Shown here piece after piece: positions 15,219-26,437 of a DNA stretch of 32,157 nucleotides; position 1 is the first letter of the stretch, and each line of letters opens with the position of its first letter. The notes beneath the pieces were generated by a model. That model was not told the origin of the DNA. It saw only the letters and a list, made by a program, of their open reading frames with translations, and searched no databases. This stretch comes from Polaromonas sp. (GTDB lineage Bacteria > Pseudomonadota > Gammaproteobacteria > Burkholderiales > Burkholderiaceae). Where the stretch lies: contig PNMH01000044.1 of assembly GCA_013823505.1 (NCBI GenBank), forward strand, positions 1-32,157. The letters run 5' to 3'. The position numbers and the translations under genes are program-made.

Positions 15219-15512
15219 ATGCAACTCCCCATCCACTCCGTCTCCGACCTCGGCCTGGCCATCCGCGCCGTTCGCAAGGAACAAGGCTTGCGCCAGGACG
15301 ACACCGCGGGCAGTGCCGGCGTGGGCCATGTGTTTTTGCGCGATGTCGAGCGAGGCAAGGAGACCGTGCAGCTTGGCCTTGTGCTCAAGGTGCTTGACGA
15401 GCTGGGCATCGGGCTGAGCATCGACGTCCCGGGTGAAGCCCTGCCGCGGGTCAATGCGCTGCGCACCAAAGGCCTGAAGCCGCTGCCAGGTCGAGGCAAG
15501 GTGCGCCCATGA
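15219..15512 (+). CDS. hipB: HipB-like antitoxin, XRE-family HTH
   Basis: 97 residues. The helix-turn-helix spans about residues 9-60 (DLGLAIRAVRKEQGLRQDD ... VGHVFLRDVERGKETVQ), as in HipB antitoxins, and a basic C-terminal tail follows. HipB binds HipA, neutralises it and represses the operon with it. The gene overlaps hipA by 4 bp (ATGA at 15509-15512), the usual arrangement. It is preceded by three ATCGAT-type dyads that are good candidates for its own operators. No strong Shine-Dalgarno is present (GAGGCTGCC). Confidence 0.88.
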   Translation: MQLPIHSVSDLGLAIRAVRKEQGLRQDDTAGSAGVGHVFLRDVERGKETVQLGLVLKVLDELGIGLSIDVPGEALPRVNALRTKGLKPLPGRGKVRP

Positions 15513-16840
15513 GCCCCGAGCGGCGTCTATCGGTATCCAGCAACGGCAGCAGCATCGGCGCACTCCTGGAGCAAGACGGCATCTGGACCTGGGTGTACGA
15601 CGACGCCTGGCTTCGTGCCCGGGACGCATACCCGCTATCGCCAGCACTGCCCTTGTCAGAGCAACGCGTGCGCGACGGATCAACGCAGCGGACGGTCCAG
15701 TGGTACTTCGACAACCTGTTGCCCGAAGAGCAGATGCGTGAAGTGCTCAGCCAAGAGCAACGGGTGAGCACGGGCGACGCTTTCGGTCTCTTGGAACGCC
15801 TCGGTGCGGAATCGGCCGGCGCGCTGGTGTTGCTGCCGCCCGGAAGTTCTGAGGCCGAGAAGGGTGACCAGCCGCTGACCGCCGGTGAGCTGTCAGCGAG
15901 GATTCAGAACCTGCCGAGGGCCTCCCTCTCATCTAGGTCGCCCAAACGCATGTCGCTCGCCGGTGCGCAACACAAGATGGTGGTCCTGTTCAATCCCGAA
16001 ACTGGCGAGTTGCGGGAGCCTTTGAGAGCCAGCGCCTCTTCGCACATCCTCAAACCCAACAGCCGTTCCGAGCAGTACCCGCATTCCGTCGTCAACGAAA
16101 CTTTTACGATGCGCCTGGCGCGCCAACTGGGGGTGAATGTGCCCTCCGTGCACCGGCTTTACGTGCCCGAGCCGGTGTACATCATCGAGCGCTTTGACCG
16201 CGCATGGGACGCCGACACGAAGATGTGGACGCGCAAGCACGTGATCGATGCCTGCCAGTTGCTGAATCAGCCTTCGATCTTCAAATACAGCAACGCCAAT
16301 CTCGACACGCTGGCGCACGTGATCGACCAGTGCCGGTCGAAGGCGGCAGCGCGCATGGCCATTTTCAGATGGGTGCTGTTCAACACCCTGGTGGGCAACT
16401 CGGACAGCCATCTAAAGAACATCTCGTTCCTCGTAAGTCATGAAGGCGTGCAGATCGCCCCGTTCTACGACCTTCTGTGCACCGCCGTGTATCACGCCCG
16501 CATGTACGCAGGCGATCTGGCGGTCTGGCCTGATGAGCCACTGGCCATTCCCGTCGTCGATGCCGCCGTGTTTGGCGACGTGACGCGCGACAAGCTGATC
16601 AAGACGGGTGTTGCGCTTGGCCTGCCGCCAGCTGCCGCGACCCGTGAGGTGGTGAAGATGGTCCGGCAATTGCCGCTGACTGCAGACGCGCTGATGATCG
16701 AGATGGAGCGTGAGTTCGAAGCGCTCAAGTCCGTGTCTCCTCAACCCGAAGCCATGAGCGCTACCCAGGGCGCAGAAGCTCACTTGTTGCGCGGTGTGCG
16801 AAAACTCGTGATGGCCGAAATGCTCAAGCGCGCGGCGTGA
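15509..16840 (+). CDS. hipA: HipA-like serine/threonine kinase toxin
   Basis: 443 residues, full length for HipA. In E. coli HipA phosphorylates glutamyl-tRNA synthetase, stops growth and promotes persistence. The HipA N-terminal subdomain is at about 10-115. The flexible P-loop carries the autophosphorylation serine S149 in RMSLAGAQHK. The ATP-binding lysine is K182 (HILKPN), the catalytic aspartate D299 (GNSDSHLKN) and the metal aspartate D321 (FYDLL). All key residues are intact, so the kinase should be active. The target in this organism is unknown. It converges on marC with 13 bp between stop codons. Confidence 0.92.
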   Translation: MSPERRLSVSSNGSSIGALLEQDGIWTWVYDDAWLRARDAYPLSPALPLSEQRVRDGSTQRTVQWYFDNLLPEEQMREVLSQEQRVSTGDAFGLLERLGAESAGALVLLPPGSSEAEKGDQPLTAGELSARIQNLPRASLSSRSPKRMSLAGAQHKMVVLFNPETGELREPLRASASSHILKPNSRSEQYPHSVVNETFTMRLARQLGVNVPSVHRLYVPEPVYIIERFDRAWDADTKMWTRKHVIDACQLLNQPSIFKYSNANLDTLAHVIDQCRSKAAARMAIFRWVLFNTLVGNSDSHLKNISFLVSHEGVQIAPFYDLLCTAVYHARMYAGDLAVWPDEPLAIPVVDAAVFGDVTRDKLIKTGVALGLPPAAATREVVKMVRQLPLTADALMIEMEREFEALKSVSPQPEAMSATQGAEAHLLRGVRKLVMAEMLKRAA

Positions 16841-16853
16841 GCGCTGCCGGAAT

Positions 16854-17474
16854 TCAGCCCAGTAGGACCGGGAACAGCTTCACCAGGCCAGTGGCCATCA
16901 CCTCGACCGACAAGGCCGCGAGGATCAGCCCCATCAACCGCGTCATCACGTTGATGCCGGTCTGCCCGAGAAAACGCGCGATGGGTTCGGCCAGCGTGAA
17001 GCAGATGGCGGTGGCCAGCGCGATCACCACGCCGTAGCCCACCAGCGCGGCATGTTGAAAAAAGGTCTTGGCCTGGTCGGCGTAGATCACCACGGTGGAC
17101 ATGGTGGCCGGGCCGGTGAGCAGCGGGATGGTCAGCGGCACCACGGCAATGGATGCGCGGGCCGACGCGTCGCTCACCTCCAGCTCGTTGGTCTTGGCCT
17201 CAGCCGGTTGCGCGTTCAACATGGACAGCGCCGAGGTCAGCAGCAGCATGCCGCCGCCCACCTGGAAACTCGCCAGCGAGATGCCGAAGAATTCCAGAAT
17301 CTGCAGGCCGATGATGGCGCAGATGGCGATGACGGAGAACGCGCTGATCGACGAAATCAGCACCGTGCGCTGGCGCTGCTTGCGGCTGAAGCCCTGCGTG
17401 TAGTGGATGAAGAAGGGCACGATCGCCAACGGGTTGACGATGGCCAGCAAGGTGATGAGCGGCTTGAAATCCAT
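16854..17474 (-). CDS. MarC-family integral membrane protein
   Basis: 206 residues with about six hydrophobic segments (near residues 5-25, 40-62, 70-87, 110-130, 142-162, 178-203). LAIVNPLAIVPFF at the N-terminus and VPLTIPLLTGPATMSTV in the middle are the repeat signatures of the MarC/YhgN family of inner-membrane proteins. The function of this family is unsettled; the early link to multiple antibiotic resistance was not upheld. It stands alone between hipA (convergent) and the MaoC gene (same strand, 55 bp upstream). Confidence 0.88.
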   Translation of the reverse strand: MDFKPLITLLAIVNPLAIVPFFIHYTQGFSRKQRQRTVLISSISAFSVIAICAIIGLQILEFFGISLASFQVGGGMLLLTSALSMLNAQPAEAKTNELEVSDASARASIAVVPLTIPLLTGPATMSTVVIYADQAKTFFQHAALVGYGVVIALATAICFTLAEPIARFLGQTGINVMTRLMGLILAALSVEVMATGLVKLFPVLLG

Positions 17475-17529
17475 GAGCTGGATTGTGGCTTACCCCCGCC
17501 GCGCTGCGCGCGTCGGCGCTGTGTGTGGG

Positions 17530-17997
17530 CTACGGATTCCCTGGCTCACGGCGGCGGAACATGCCGTAACCCTCCATGAACAGCACCTTGTCCCCGTGCT
17601 GGTTGAACATCTCCCAGCTGGTGCGCACCAGGCCAACGTCCAGGCGTTTGCTCATGGGCCGTTTTTCCAGAATGGTGTGTTGCAGGCGCAGCGTGTCGCC
17701 GGGGAACACGGGTTTGAGCCATTTCAGGCTGTCCAGGCCGGGCGATCCCAGGCTGGAGCTCTCGCTCAGGAAGTTCGTGACCATCAGCCGCATGGCCATG
17801 GCGCAGGTGTGCCAGCCGCTCGCACTCAGCGCGCCGAACACTGAGGCCCGGGCGGCGTCGTGGTCGAGGTGAAAGGGCTGCGGGTCGAACTGGCGCGCGA
17901 AGGCCACGGTCTCTTCTTCGGTCGGGGTGATGGTGCCGAGGTCTCGTGTGCTGCCCACTTCCAGGTCTTCCCACCAGTACTTGATTTCAGGGGTCAT
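17530..17997 (-). CDS. MaoC-like hot-dog dehydratase
   Basis: 155 residues from the ATG at 17997. The hydratase-2 type hot-dog motif is clear: FARQFDPQPFHLDHDAA, carrying the Asp and His of the active site, followed by SVFGALSASGWHT. Such enzymes hydrate 2-enoyl-CoA or dehydrate 3-hydroxyacyl-CoA thioesters in fatty or aromatic acid catabolism. The frame is open further upstream, but the chosen start leaves 2 bp after the stop of the SDR gene and matches the family N-terminus (YWWEDLEVG). The two genes probably form one unit. Confidence 0.87.
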   Translation of the reverse strand: MTPEIKYWWEDLEVGSTRDLGTITPTEEETVAFARQFDPQPFHLDHDAARASVFGALSASGWHTCAMAMRLMVTNFLSESSSLGSPGLDSLKWLKPVFPGDTLRLQHTILEKRPMSKRLDVGLVRTSWEMFNQHGDKVLFMEGYGMFRRREPGNP

Positions 17998-17999
17998 CG

Positions 18000-18758
18000 C
18001 TAGCGTCCTCCAGACACGTCCAACAAACTCATGGTGGTGTAACTCGCCGCGTCTGACAGCAGCCAAACAATGGCCTGCGCCACCTCGTCGGCCGTGCCGC
18101 CGCGCTGCATGGGCACCAGGTGCTGCAGGTCGCGCACCCGCGTGGGCAAGCCGCCCGATGCATGGATCTCGGTTTCGATCAGCCCCGGGCGCACCGCATT
18201 CACGCGAATGCCTTCGGCCGCCACCTCCTTGGCCAGACCGATGGTGAAGGCGTCGATGGCGCCCTTGGCCGCGGCGTAGTCCACGTACTGGCCGGGCGAG
18301 CCCAGGCGCGACGCGGCGCTGGACACGTTGACGATCGCACCGCCTTCGCCGCTGTGCTTCGTGCTCATGCGGCGCACCGCTTCGCGCGCGCAGAGCATGG
18401 AGCCGATCACGTTGATGTCGAACATGCGGCGCCAGCGCGCCACGCTCATCTCGTCGACCCGTGCGCTCACGTCGACCACGCCCGCGTTGTTCACCAGGCC
18501 GGTGAGGCGGCCGAGCTTGGCGTCGATCTTCTGGAACATCGCGAGCACCTGGGCTTCATCGGCCACGTCCGCTTTCGCTGTGATGGCCGTCCCGCCCAGC
18601 TCGCGGATGCCGCGCACCACCTCATCGGCGGCCAACGAATTGGCGGTGTAGTTCACCGCCACGGCCCAGCCCTGGGAAGCCGCCAGCCGCGCGGTCGCCG
18701 CCCCGATGCCGCGCCCGCCACCGGTGACCAGGAGCACCCGCCCACTCGACTCGTCCAT
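18000..18758 (-). CDS. SDR-family oxidoreductase
   Basis: 252 residues, classical short-chain dehydrogenase/reductase. The cofactor motif TGGGRGIG is near residue 12, NNAG is in LVNNAGVVD, and the catalytic Ser-Tyr-Lys triad appears as NVSSAAS ... YVDYAAAK. An NAD(P)-linked alcohol or 3-oxoacyl substrate is likely but cannot be named. AGGAGA precedes the ATG at 18758. It pairs with the MaoC gene downstream, suggesting consecutive beta-oxidation-like steps, and is divergent from the DsbA-fold isomerase gene. Confidence 0.9.
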   Translation of the reverse strand: MDESSGRVLLVTGGGRGIGAATARLAASQGWAVAVNYTANSLAADEVVRGIRELGGTAITAKADVADEAQVLAMFQKIDAKLGRLTGLVNNAGVVDVSARVDEMSVARWRRMFDINVIGSMLCAREAVRRMSTKHSGEGGAIVNVSSAASRLGSPGQYVDYAAAKGAIDAFTIGLAKEVAAEGIRVNAVRPGLIETEIHASGGLPTRVRDLQHLVPMQRGGTADEVAQAIVWLLSDAASYTTMSLLDVSGGR

Positions 18759-18844
18759 AACCTGTCTCCTGCAGAAAGTGGTGGCATCGCGTACAACACG
18801 GGCTCGCCGCCGAACAGCCATTACAACAGTGCGAGGAGACCACC

Positions 18845-19444
18845 ATGCGTCACACAGTCGACTACTTCTTGGCCCCTCAGAGCCCCTGGACCTACCTGGG
18901 TCACGAGCGGTTTGCCGCCCTGGTGCGCGAGACCGGCTCGGTCGTGCGGGTGTTGCCCATGGACCTAGGCAAGATCTTCCCCCTCTCCGGCGGCCTGCCG
19001 CTGCCCAAGCGGGCACCGCAGCGCCAGGCCTATCGGTTGTTGGAGCTGCGACGATTCAGCCAGGCGCTGGGTGTACCGCTGAATCCCGAGCCGCGTTTCT
19101 TTCCGGTGGCGGGCGATCCGGCCGCGCGCCTGATCACCGCCGTGGCCCTGCACGACGGCGCTGATGCCGCGATGCAACTGACCGGCGCGGTGACCACCGC
19201 GGTGTGGGCGCAGGAGCGGGACATTGCATCCATGGACGTGTTGGCGGCCTTGCTCGCAGAATGCGGTCTGGACGCGGCGCGCCTGGAGCAGTCGCAGCAG
19301 CCCGACGTGCAGGCGCGTTACGACGAGAACACGCAGGCCGCGATCGACGCCAGCGTGTTCGGCGCACCCAGCTACGTGATCGGCGGCGAGCTGTTCTGGG
19401 GCCAGGACCGGCTCGACTTCGTGGCGCGCAAGCTGCGCGCCTGA
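18845..19444 (+). CDS. 2-hydroxychromene-2-carboxylate isomerase family protein
   Basis: 199 residues, thioredoxin-fold protein of the DsbA-like/kappa-class GST group. The N-terminus VDYFLAPQSPWTYLGHERF and the C-terminal FGAPSYVIGGELFWGQDRLDFV are family signatures. In naphthalene degradation the enzyme interconverts 2-hydroxychromene-2-carboxylate and trans-o-hydroxybenzylidenepyruvate using glutathione. The usual catalytic serine position would be within SPWTYLG. No naphthalene genes are nearby, so the physiological substrate is open. GAGGAGA precedes the start. It is followed 28 bp later by a dienelactone hydrolase. Confidence 0.88.
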   Translation: MRHTVDYFLAPQSPWTYLGHERFAALVRETGSVVRVLPMDLGKIFPLSGGLPLPKRAPQRQAYRLLELRRFSQALGVPLNPEPRFFPVAGDPAARLITAVALHDGADAAMQLTGAVTTAVWAQERDIASMDVLAALLAECGLDAARLEQSQQPDVQARYDENTQAAIDASVFGAPSYVIGGELFWGQDRLDFVARKLRA

Positions 19445-19472
19445 TTTTTCAACCGACAACAGGAGAACACCC

Positions 19473-20162
19473 ATGGGACACATGATCGACCTCAAGGCCG
19501 CTGACGGCACTACCTTTCCAGCCTATGTCGCAGGGCCCGCAGGCAATCCCAAAGCCAAAGGCGGTGTGGTCGTGCTGCAGGAAATCTTCGGCGTGAACTC
19601 GCACATCCGCGCCGTTGCCGACGGCTACGCGGCCGACGGCTACTTCGTGGTCGCACCCGCCACCTTCCACCGCGTGCAGCCGGGCGTGGACCTGGGCTAC
19701 ACCGAAGCCGACATGGGCACCGGTTTCGGCTTCAAGACGGCCGTGGAAGGCCTGCCCGCACCCGGCGTGATGGCCGACATCCAGGCCGCCATCGACCACG
19801 CGTCGCAGGCCGGAAAGGTCGGCATCGTGGGTTACTGCTGGGGCGGCCTGCTCACCTGGCGTGCGGCTTGCACGCTGCAGGGCCTGTCGGCCGCCGTGCC
19901 GTACTACGGTGGTGGCATGACGGCAGCGGCCGAAGCGGCCCGGGAGCCGACCGTGCCGGTGATGGTGCACTTCGGCGATCAGGACCACTGGATTCCGATG
20001 GACACCGTGGAAGTTTTCAAAAAGGCCCAGCCCGATGTGGCCGTGCATGTGTACGCGGCCAACCACGGCTTCAACTGCGACCAGCGCGGGTCCTACAACG
20101 AAGCCGCTGCCAAACTGGCGCGTGAACGCACGCTGGCCTTCTTTGCCCAGCACGTCGGCTGA
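19473..20162 (+). CDS. dienelactone hydrolase family protein
   Basis: 229 residues, alpha/beta-hydrolase with a Cys-Asp-His triad: C122 in VGYCWGG, D171 in GDQDHWIP and H198 in ANHGFNCD. The family includes carboxymethylenebutenolidase, which opens dienelactone to maleylacetate in chloroaromatic degradation, but many members act on other lactones or esters. [11 protein letters not shown] is the conserved N-terminal segment. AGGAGA precedes the ATG. It lies between the isomerase and the amidohydrolase genes on one strand. Confidence 0.9.
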   Translation: MGHMIDLKAADGTTFPAYVAGPAGNPKAKGGVVVLQEIFGVNSHIRAVADGYAADGYFVVAPATFHRVQPGVDLGYTEADMGTGFGFKTAVEGLPAPGVMADIQAAIDHASQAGKVGIVGYCWGGLLTWRAACTLQGLSAAVPYYGGGMTAAAEAAREPTVPVMVHFGDQDHWIPMDTVEVFKKAQPDVAVHVYAANHGFNCDQRGSYNEAAAKLARERTLAFFAQHVG

Positions 20163-20167
20163 AGGCC

Positions 20168-21070
20168 GTGCGGCGCATCGGCCTGCTCGGCACCTTGATG
20201 GCGGTCTGCACGGCCGCCGCAGCGGCCGACTACAGCGGCCCGTTGTTTGACGCGCACCTGCACTACAACGACGAGGCCTGCACCCACGACACGCCGGCGC
20301 CGGGTTGCCCGCACCCCGTGTCCGATGTGCTGGAGCGCATGAACAAGAGCGGTGTACGCGCCATCGTCGCCAACTCGCGTCCCAACGATGGCACCACCGC
20401 GCTGGCCACCGCGCGCGAGCAGACCCGCGCCGCTGGCGTCACCGTGGTGCCCTTCGTGCGCCTCTACCGCAACCGCGCCGACTACAGCAACTGGTTCCGC
20501 GACCCCACCATCGTCGAGATGGTGAACATCGAGCTGGCGCGCGGCACGCCCGCCGGGCCCTACCGCGGCCTGGGTGAGTTCCACCTGTACGACAGCGCCA
20601 ACGCCAACGGCCCGGTGGCCAAACAGCTCATGGCGCTGGCCGAAGAAAAAGACCTCGCCATCCTGGCGCATGTGGACGACGTGGCGATCGACCTGCTGAT
20701 GGCGAACACGCCGTCCAAGGGCCAGAAGATGCGCCTGATCTGGGCACACACGGGCATTGGCGGAACACCGGCTCCGAGGGTGGACGCGCTGCTCGCGCGC
20801 TACCCCAGGTTGATGGGGGAACTCTCGTACCGCCCGGGCCTGACGTGTTCCGATGGCCAGCTCTGCCCCGAGTGGCGCGCGCTGCTGCTCAAATACCCCG
20901 ACCGTTTCATGATCGGCTCCGACACCTGGGTCAACCAGCGCTGGCAGTACTACGGCGAACTCATGCAGGGTTACCGCACCTGGCTCGGCGGCCTGCCCGC
21001 CGACGTGGCGCGGCGCATCGCGTGGGACAACGGCGCCAAGCTCTTCGGGGTCGCCACACCCACACCCTGA
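20168..21070 (+). CDS. exported amidohydrolase-family protein
   Basis: 300 residues starting with GTG. An N-terminal signal peptide ([20 protein letters not shown]) ends near residue 20, so the protein is probably periplasmic. The metal-site residues of the amidohydrolase superfamily are visible: H30 and H32 in DAHLHYND, H168 in LAHVDD, H194 in WAHTGIGG and D252 in GSDTW. This pattern resembles the amidohydrolase-2 (decarboxylase/lactonase-like) group. The substrate is unknown. The start is 5 bp after the hydrolase stop with AAGG nearby, suggesting coupling. It converges on corA. Confidence 0.83.
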   Translation: MRRIGLLGTLMAVCTAAAAADYSGPLFDAHLHYNDEACTHDTPAPGCPHPVSDVLERMNKSGVRAIVANSRPNDGTTALATAREQTRAAGVTVVPFVRLYRNRADYSNWFRDPTIVEMVNIELARGTPAGPYRGLGEFHLYDSANANGPVAKQLMALAEEKDLAILAHVDDVAIDLLMANTPSKGQKMRLIWAHTGIGGTPAPRVDALLARYPRLMGELSYRPGLTCSDGQLCPEWRALLLKYPDRFMIGSDTWVNQRWQYYGELMQGYRTWLGGLPADVARRIAWDNGAKLFGVATPTP

Positions 21071-21077
21071 GGCGGAC

Positions 21078-22187
21078 TCAGCGCGCTGTGCGTGCCAAGT
21101 AGCGCTTGCGCCAGAACACCACGCCCAGCGCCGCGGCGGTCAGCACCATGGACCCCATGGCCCACCAGAAGCCGCTCTTGAGGTGGGTCAACGGAATGAA
21201 CTCGAAGTTCATGCCGAAGATGCCCGCGATCAGGTTCAGGGGCAGGAAGATCGCGGTCAGCGCGGTCAGCGTGCGCATGATGTCGTTGGTGCGGTTGCTT
21301 TGCGCCGAAAAGTGCATCTGCACGGCGGTTTCGGCGTTTTGTTCCAGCCGGCGAACGTGGTGCACCACGCGTTCGATGTGTTCGAGCACGTCGCGCGAGC
21401 GAACCTTGAGAAGCTCCAGGCCGCGCTGGCCGCCGTTGTAGTCGTTGGGCTCCCAGTTCGCCAGTGACTCGTTCCAGTCCTGAATGGCCGAGCGCTGGTC
21501 TTCACAGACTTCGTCAAGCTGGTGCAGCGAGATGCGCGCATCCAGCAATGAGCCCCAGTTGTTGAAGCGCGCGCTCGGGCTCAACAGTTCGGTCTGCCAG
21601 TGGTCGAGCTGGCGCGTGAGCTCGCGCCGCAGTTCGAGGTAGCCGTCGACCATCTGGTTGACGATGCGCAGCATCAGGTCGGCCGGGCTGGGCGGCAGGT
21701 GGATGCCGGCCGCACGCGAGGCTGCGCTGGCCGCCGACAGCAGCCGTGTGGAGTACTGGTCCAGCGCCTGGCATCCCGCGGGATGAACCGTGAGCAGTAC
21801 ACGGTCGAACACCGCAAAGCCCACCGGGCTGGTGTCGATGCGCCGCAGCACCGGCGGCCCACTGCGCTTGGTCGACTGCGTGAGCACAGCGCCCGGGTGG
21901 GCGAGATCGGTTTCGCTGTGGCCGGCGGCCAGTCGGCGAAACACCAGGATGTCGTATTGCGAGGTATAGTCGTAGTGCGAGGGCAGCTGGTTGTTGAGCA
22001 GATCGGAGAGGTGCAGGTCCACCAGCGTCATGCCGCACAGCACCTGCAGCGTGGACTGCACAGCGCCCTGCTCCAGCTCGAATTCGCGCCGCCCGCAGGC
22101 GATCCAGATGTAGCCTTTCTCGGGCAGCACCATGGGCAGGCTGGCCGACTCAGTCACCGAGCCCGGCAGGATGTGGAAGACGCGCAT
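21078..22187 (-). CDS. corA: CorA-family divalent metal transporter
   Basis: 369 residues. The large N-terminal cytoplasmic domain is followed by a long coiled region and two C-terminal membrane helices (about 302-324 and 338-358), with the pore motif GMN at 325-327. CorA-like pentamers carry Mg2+, Co2+ or other divalent ions across the inner membrane. The GMNFEFIP loop follows the usual layout. It lies 9 bp after hemB on the same strand, so both are probably one transcript. This is notable because this HemB looks Mg-dependent. A ZntB-like role cannot be excluded. Confidence 0.88.
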   Translation of the reverse strand: MRVFHILPGSVTESASLPMVLPEKGYIWIACGRREFELEQGAVQSTLQVLCGMTLVDLHLSDLLNNQLPSHYDYTSQYDILVFRRLAAGHSETDLAHPGAVLTQSTKRSGPPVLRRIDTSPVGFAVFDRVLLTVHPAGCQALDQYSTRLLSAASAASRAAGIHLPPSPADLMLRIVNQMVDGYLELRRELTRQLDHWQTELLSPSARFNNWGSLLDARISLHQLDEVCEDQRSAIQDWNESLANWEPNDYNGGQRGLELLKVRSRDVLEHIERVVHHVRRLEQNAETAVQMHFSAQSNRTNDIMRTLTALTAIFLPLNLIAGIFGMNFEFIPLTHLKSGFWWAMGSMVLTAAALGVVFWRKRYLARTAR

Positions 22188-22196
22188 GGGGCAGCC

Positions 22197-24669
<2,473 letters not shown>

Positions 24670-24676
24670 GTCAAAG

Positions 24677-24705
24677 TTGGATAGCCGAGTTTTTTGGTGT
24701 ACGAT
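24677..24705 (+). promoter_or_regulatory. candidate promoter of the small RNA
   Basis: TTGGAT (24677-24682) and TACGAT (24700-24705) are separated by exactly 17 bp. The -35 is weak (three consensus bases), fitting an activated promoter; the -10 matches four of six. Transcription would begin near 24712. Confidence 0.5.
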
Positions 24706-24711
24706 TCCGGC

Positions 24712-24815
24712 GGGCCGCCGAAGGGTGGCTCCCCGCTTTTCCTCCCTGAGCGGGCGCCTTAGTGTGTGACAGCAAAAAGGCTTCCCAACCCGGCCCAACT
24801 GGCCGGGTTTTTTTT
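24712..24815 (+). ncRNA. candidate small RNA, about 105 nt, with C-rich loop
   Basis: Between the promoter-like elements and a strong terminator lies a sequence able to fold into successive hairpins: CGGCG-ggc-CGCCG at the 5' end, then CCCGC and GCGGG enclosing the loop UUUUCCUCCCUGA, a possible GCCUU/AAGGC pairing, and the terminator stem. No convincing reading frame is present. A pyrimidine-rich CCUCC loop is what sRNAs that pair with Shine-Dalgarno sequences present. The alternative is a 5' leader with attenuator for hemJ, whose ATG is 71 bp downstream. The sequence did not resemble 6S, tmRNA or 4.5S RNA to me. Confidence 0.55.
24787..24815 (+). terminator. strong intrinsic terminator
   Basis: AACCCGGCC (24787-24795), loop CAACT, GGCCGGGTT (24801-24809), then an uninterrupted T-run (24808-24815). 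The stem is a perfect 9 bp. It ends the candidate small RNA and lies upstream of hemJ. Confidence 0.9.
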
Positions 24816-24885
24816 GACCAACCGCACCCGGGCCCTCTTGGCGCACCAGGCGGCCCATGTCGTAGACGGGGGCTACACTGACCGC

Positions 24886-25314
24886 ATGCTTTGGGTCAAA
24901 TCCTTTCACATCGTCTTTGTGGCCAGTTGGTTCGCCGGCCTTTTTTACCTCCCCAGGATCTTCGTGAACCTGGCCATGGTGCCGCCCGAGAGCGTGGCCG
25001 AGCGTGAGCGCTTGCTCCTCATGGCGCGCAAGCTGATGCGGTTCACCAGCTTGCTGGCCGTGCCGGCGTTGGCGCTGGGTTTGTGGCTGTGGCTGGGTTA
25101 TGGCATCGGTCGCGGCCCCGGCAACGGCTGGATGCACGCCAAGCTGGTGATCGTGTTGCTGGCCCTGGCTTACCACCACACCTGCGGGGTGATGCTCAAG
25201 CGGTTTTCCCATGGGGCCAACCGTCGCAACCACGTCTGGTACCGATGGTTCAACGAGGCGCCCGTGATCCTGCTGGTGATCGCTGTGATCCTGGTGGTCG
25301 TCAAACCCTTTTGA
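24886..25314 (+). CDS. hemJ: HemJ-type protoporphyrinogen IX oxidase (UPF0093/CopD-like)
   Basis: 142 residues with four hydrophobic segments (about 5-27, 55-75, 84-103, 122-140). The N-terminus MLWVKSFHIVFVASWFAGLF with a conserved His8, GWMHAKLVIV with a conserved lysine, and the C-terminal FNEAPVILLV are the marks of HemJ, the membrane protein that oxidises protoporphyrinogen IX in many bacteria lacking HemG or HemY. Many databases label such proteins only as CopD family. The start at 24886 gives the conserved N-terminus. A TACACT element 8 bp upstream could be a -10. hemB, another heme gene, lies 1.7 kb away on the other strand. Confidence 0.85.
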   Translation: MLWVKSFHIVFVASWFAGLFYLPRIFVNLAMVPPESVAERERLLLMARKLMRFTSLLAVPALALGLWLWLGYGIGRGPGNGWMHAKLVIVLLALAYHHTCGVMLKRFSHGANRRNHVWYRWFNEAPVILLVIAVILVVVKPF

Positions 25315-25318
25315 TGCC

Positions 25319-26428
25319 TTGAAAGCGCGTTCCTCCGCCTGGCCACTGGCGTTCCTGTTCGCCGCCATGGTGGTGTATGCCAGCCTGTACCCGTTCAGCG
25401 GCTGGCGTGATCAAGGGGAAGTACCGCTGGCGTTCCTTCAGGCGCCATTGCCCCAGTACTGGACCGGGTTCGACATTGCAGCCAACTTGGTGGGTTACGC
25501 GCCACTGGGTTTTCTGCTGGCGCTTGCCTTGCGACGGTCGGGCGAGGGGCGTTGGACCTGGCTGGTGGCCTGGGGACTGCCGGTGCTGCTGTCGGTGGTG
25601 GTGGAAACCCTGCAGAGCTACCTTCCCATGCGCGTGCCGTCCAACGTGGACCTGGCGCTGAACGCGGTCGGCGCTGCGCTGGGGGTCATGCTGGCCCTGC
25701 TGATCGAGCGGCTGGGGGCTTTGCGCCGCTGGAGCCAGATCCGCGCCAACTGGTTCGAACCCTCGGCCCATGGTGGCCTCGTCCTGCTGGCGTTGTGGCC
25801 TTTTGCTCTCCTGTACCCCCAGTCTGTGCCGTTTGGGCTGGGTCAGGTCTGGGACCGGCTGGAATCGGGCCTCACGACGTTGTTGATCGACACGCCTTTT
25901 CTGGAATGGATCCCGGTTCGCCAGGCCGAGCCGGCCCCGCTGAGCCTGCTGGCCGAAGCGTTCTGCATCGGTTTGTGCGTCCTGTCTCCCCTGCTCATGG
26001 GTTACGCCGAGATGCGTTCGAGGGGGCGTCGGCTGGTGTTCTGCGCGCTTCTGGTGGGGGGTGCTGTGGCCGTGGCGGGATTGTCCGCCGCCCTGACCTA
26101 CGGGCCGGACCACGCCTGGGCCTGGCTCACGCCACAGGCGCAGCTGGGGCTCGTGCTGGCGCTGATCGCGGGTGTGTCGTGTGTCTTCATGCCGCGCCGG
26201 ATGTGCAATGTGGTCATGCTGTTGTGTCTGGCCGTCTCGCTGAGCCTGCTCAATGGGGCGCCGCTCATACCTTACTTTGACCAGTCGCTGGAGGTCTGGG
26301 AGCAGGGCCGGTTCATCCGCTTCCATGGCCTGTCCCAATGGTTGGGTTGGTTGTGGCCATTTGCCGCGCTGGTCTTCGGCCTGCTGTCGGTCTCCCGCTC
26401 GAACACCGCGTTCACACGCGCCACCTAG
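25319..26428 (+). CDS. VanZ-like membrane protein
   Basis: 369 residues, TTG start 4 bp after hemJ, with no good ribosome-binding site, so translation is probably coupled. About eight to ten hydrophobic segments. The first 130 residues match the VanZ-like domain: YASLYPFSGWR, DIAANLVGYAPLGFLLAL and VETLQSYLPMRVPSNVDLALN. The C-terminal half is a further set of membrane helices without a recognised motif. VanZ-like proteins are common in bacteria without glycopeptide resistance, and the role is unknown. It is the second gene in a same-strand run from hemJ to dacC. Confidence 0.8.
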   Translation: MKARSSAWPLAFLFAAMVVYASLYPFSGWRDQGEVPLAFLQAPLPQYWTGFDIAANLVGYAPLGFLLALALRRSGEGRWTWLVAWGLPVLLSVVVETLQSYLPMRVPSNVDLALNAVGAALGVMLALLIERLGALRRWSQIRANWFEPSAHGGLVLLALWPFALLYPQSVPFGLGQVWDRLESGLTTLLIDTPFLEWIPVRQAEPAPLSLLAEAFCIGLCVLSPLLMGYAEMRSRGRRLVFCALLVGGAVAVAGLSAALTYGPDHAWAWLTPQAQLGLVLALIAGVSCVFMPRRMCNVVMLLCLAVSLSLLNGAPLIPYFDQSLEVWEQGRFIRFHGLSQWLGWLWPFAALVFGLLSVSRSNTAFTRAT

Positions 26429-26437
26429 AATCTCCCC

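Noticed and set aside
16854..17474. Multiple antibiotic resistance role of MarC
   Set aside because: The family name is historical. No mar regulator or operon is present here, and the link to resistance was not supported for MarC.
24712..24815. 6S RNA, 4.5S RNA or tmRNA at the hairpin-rich region
   Set aside because: No 4.5S GGUCAGG/GGAAGCA-type tetraloop region, no 6S central bubble length (about 180 nt) and no tmRNA ends were visible, so it is kept as an unnamed candidate.
25319..26428. Glycopeptide (teicoplanin) resistance from the VanZ-like gene
   Set aside because: The VanZ-like domain is widespread in Gram-negative bacteria without van clusters, and no vanHAX genes are present.
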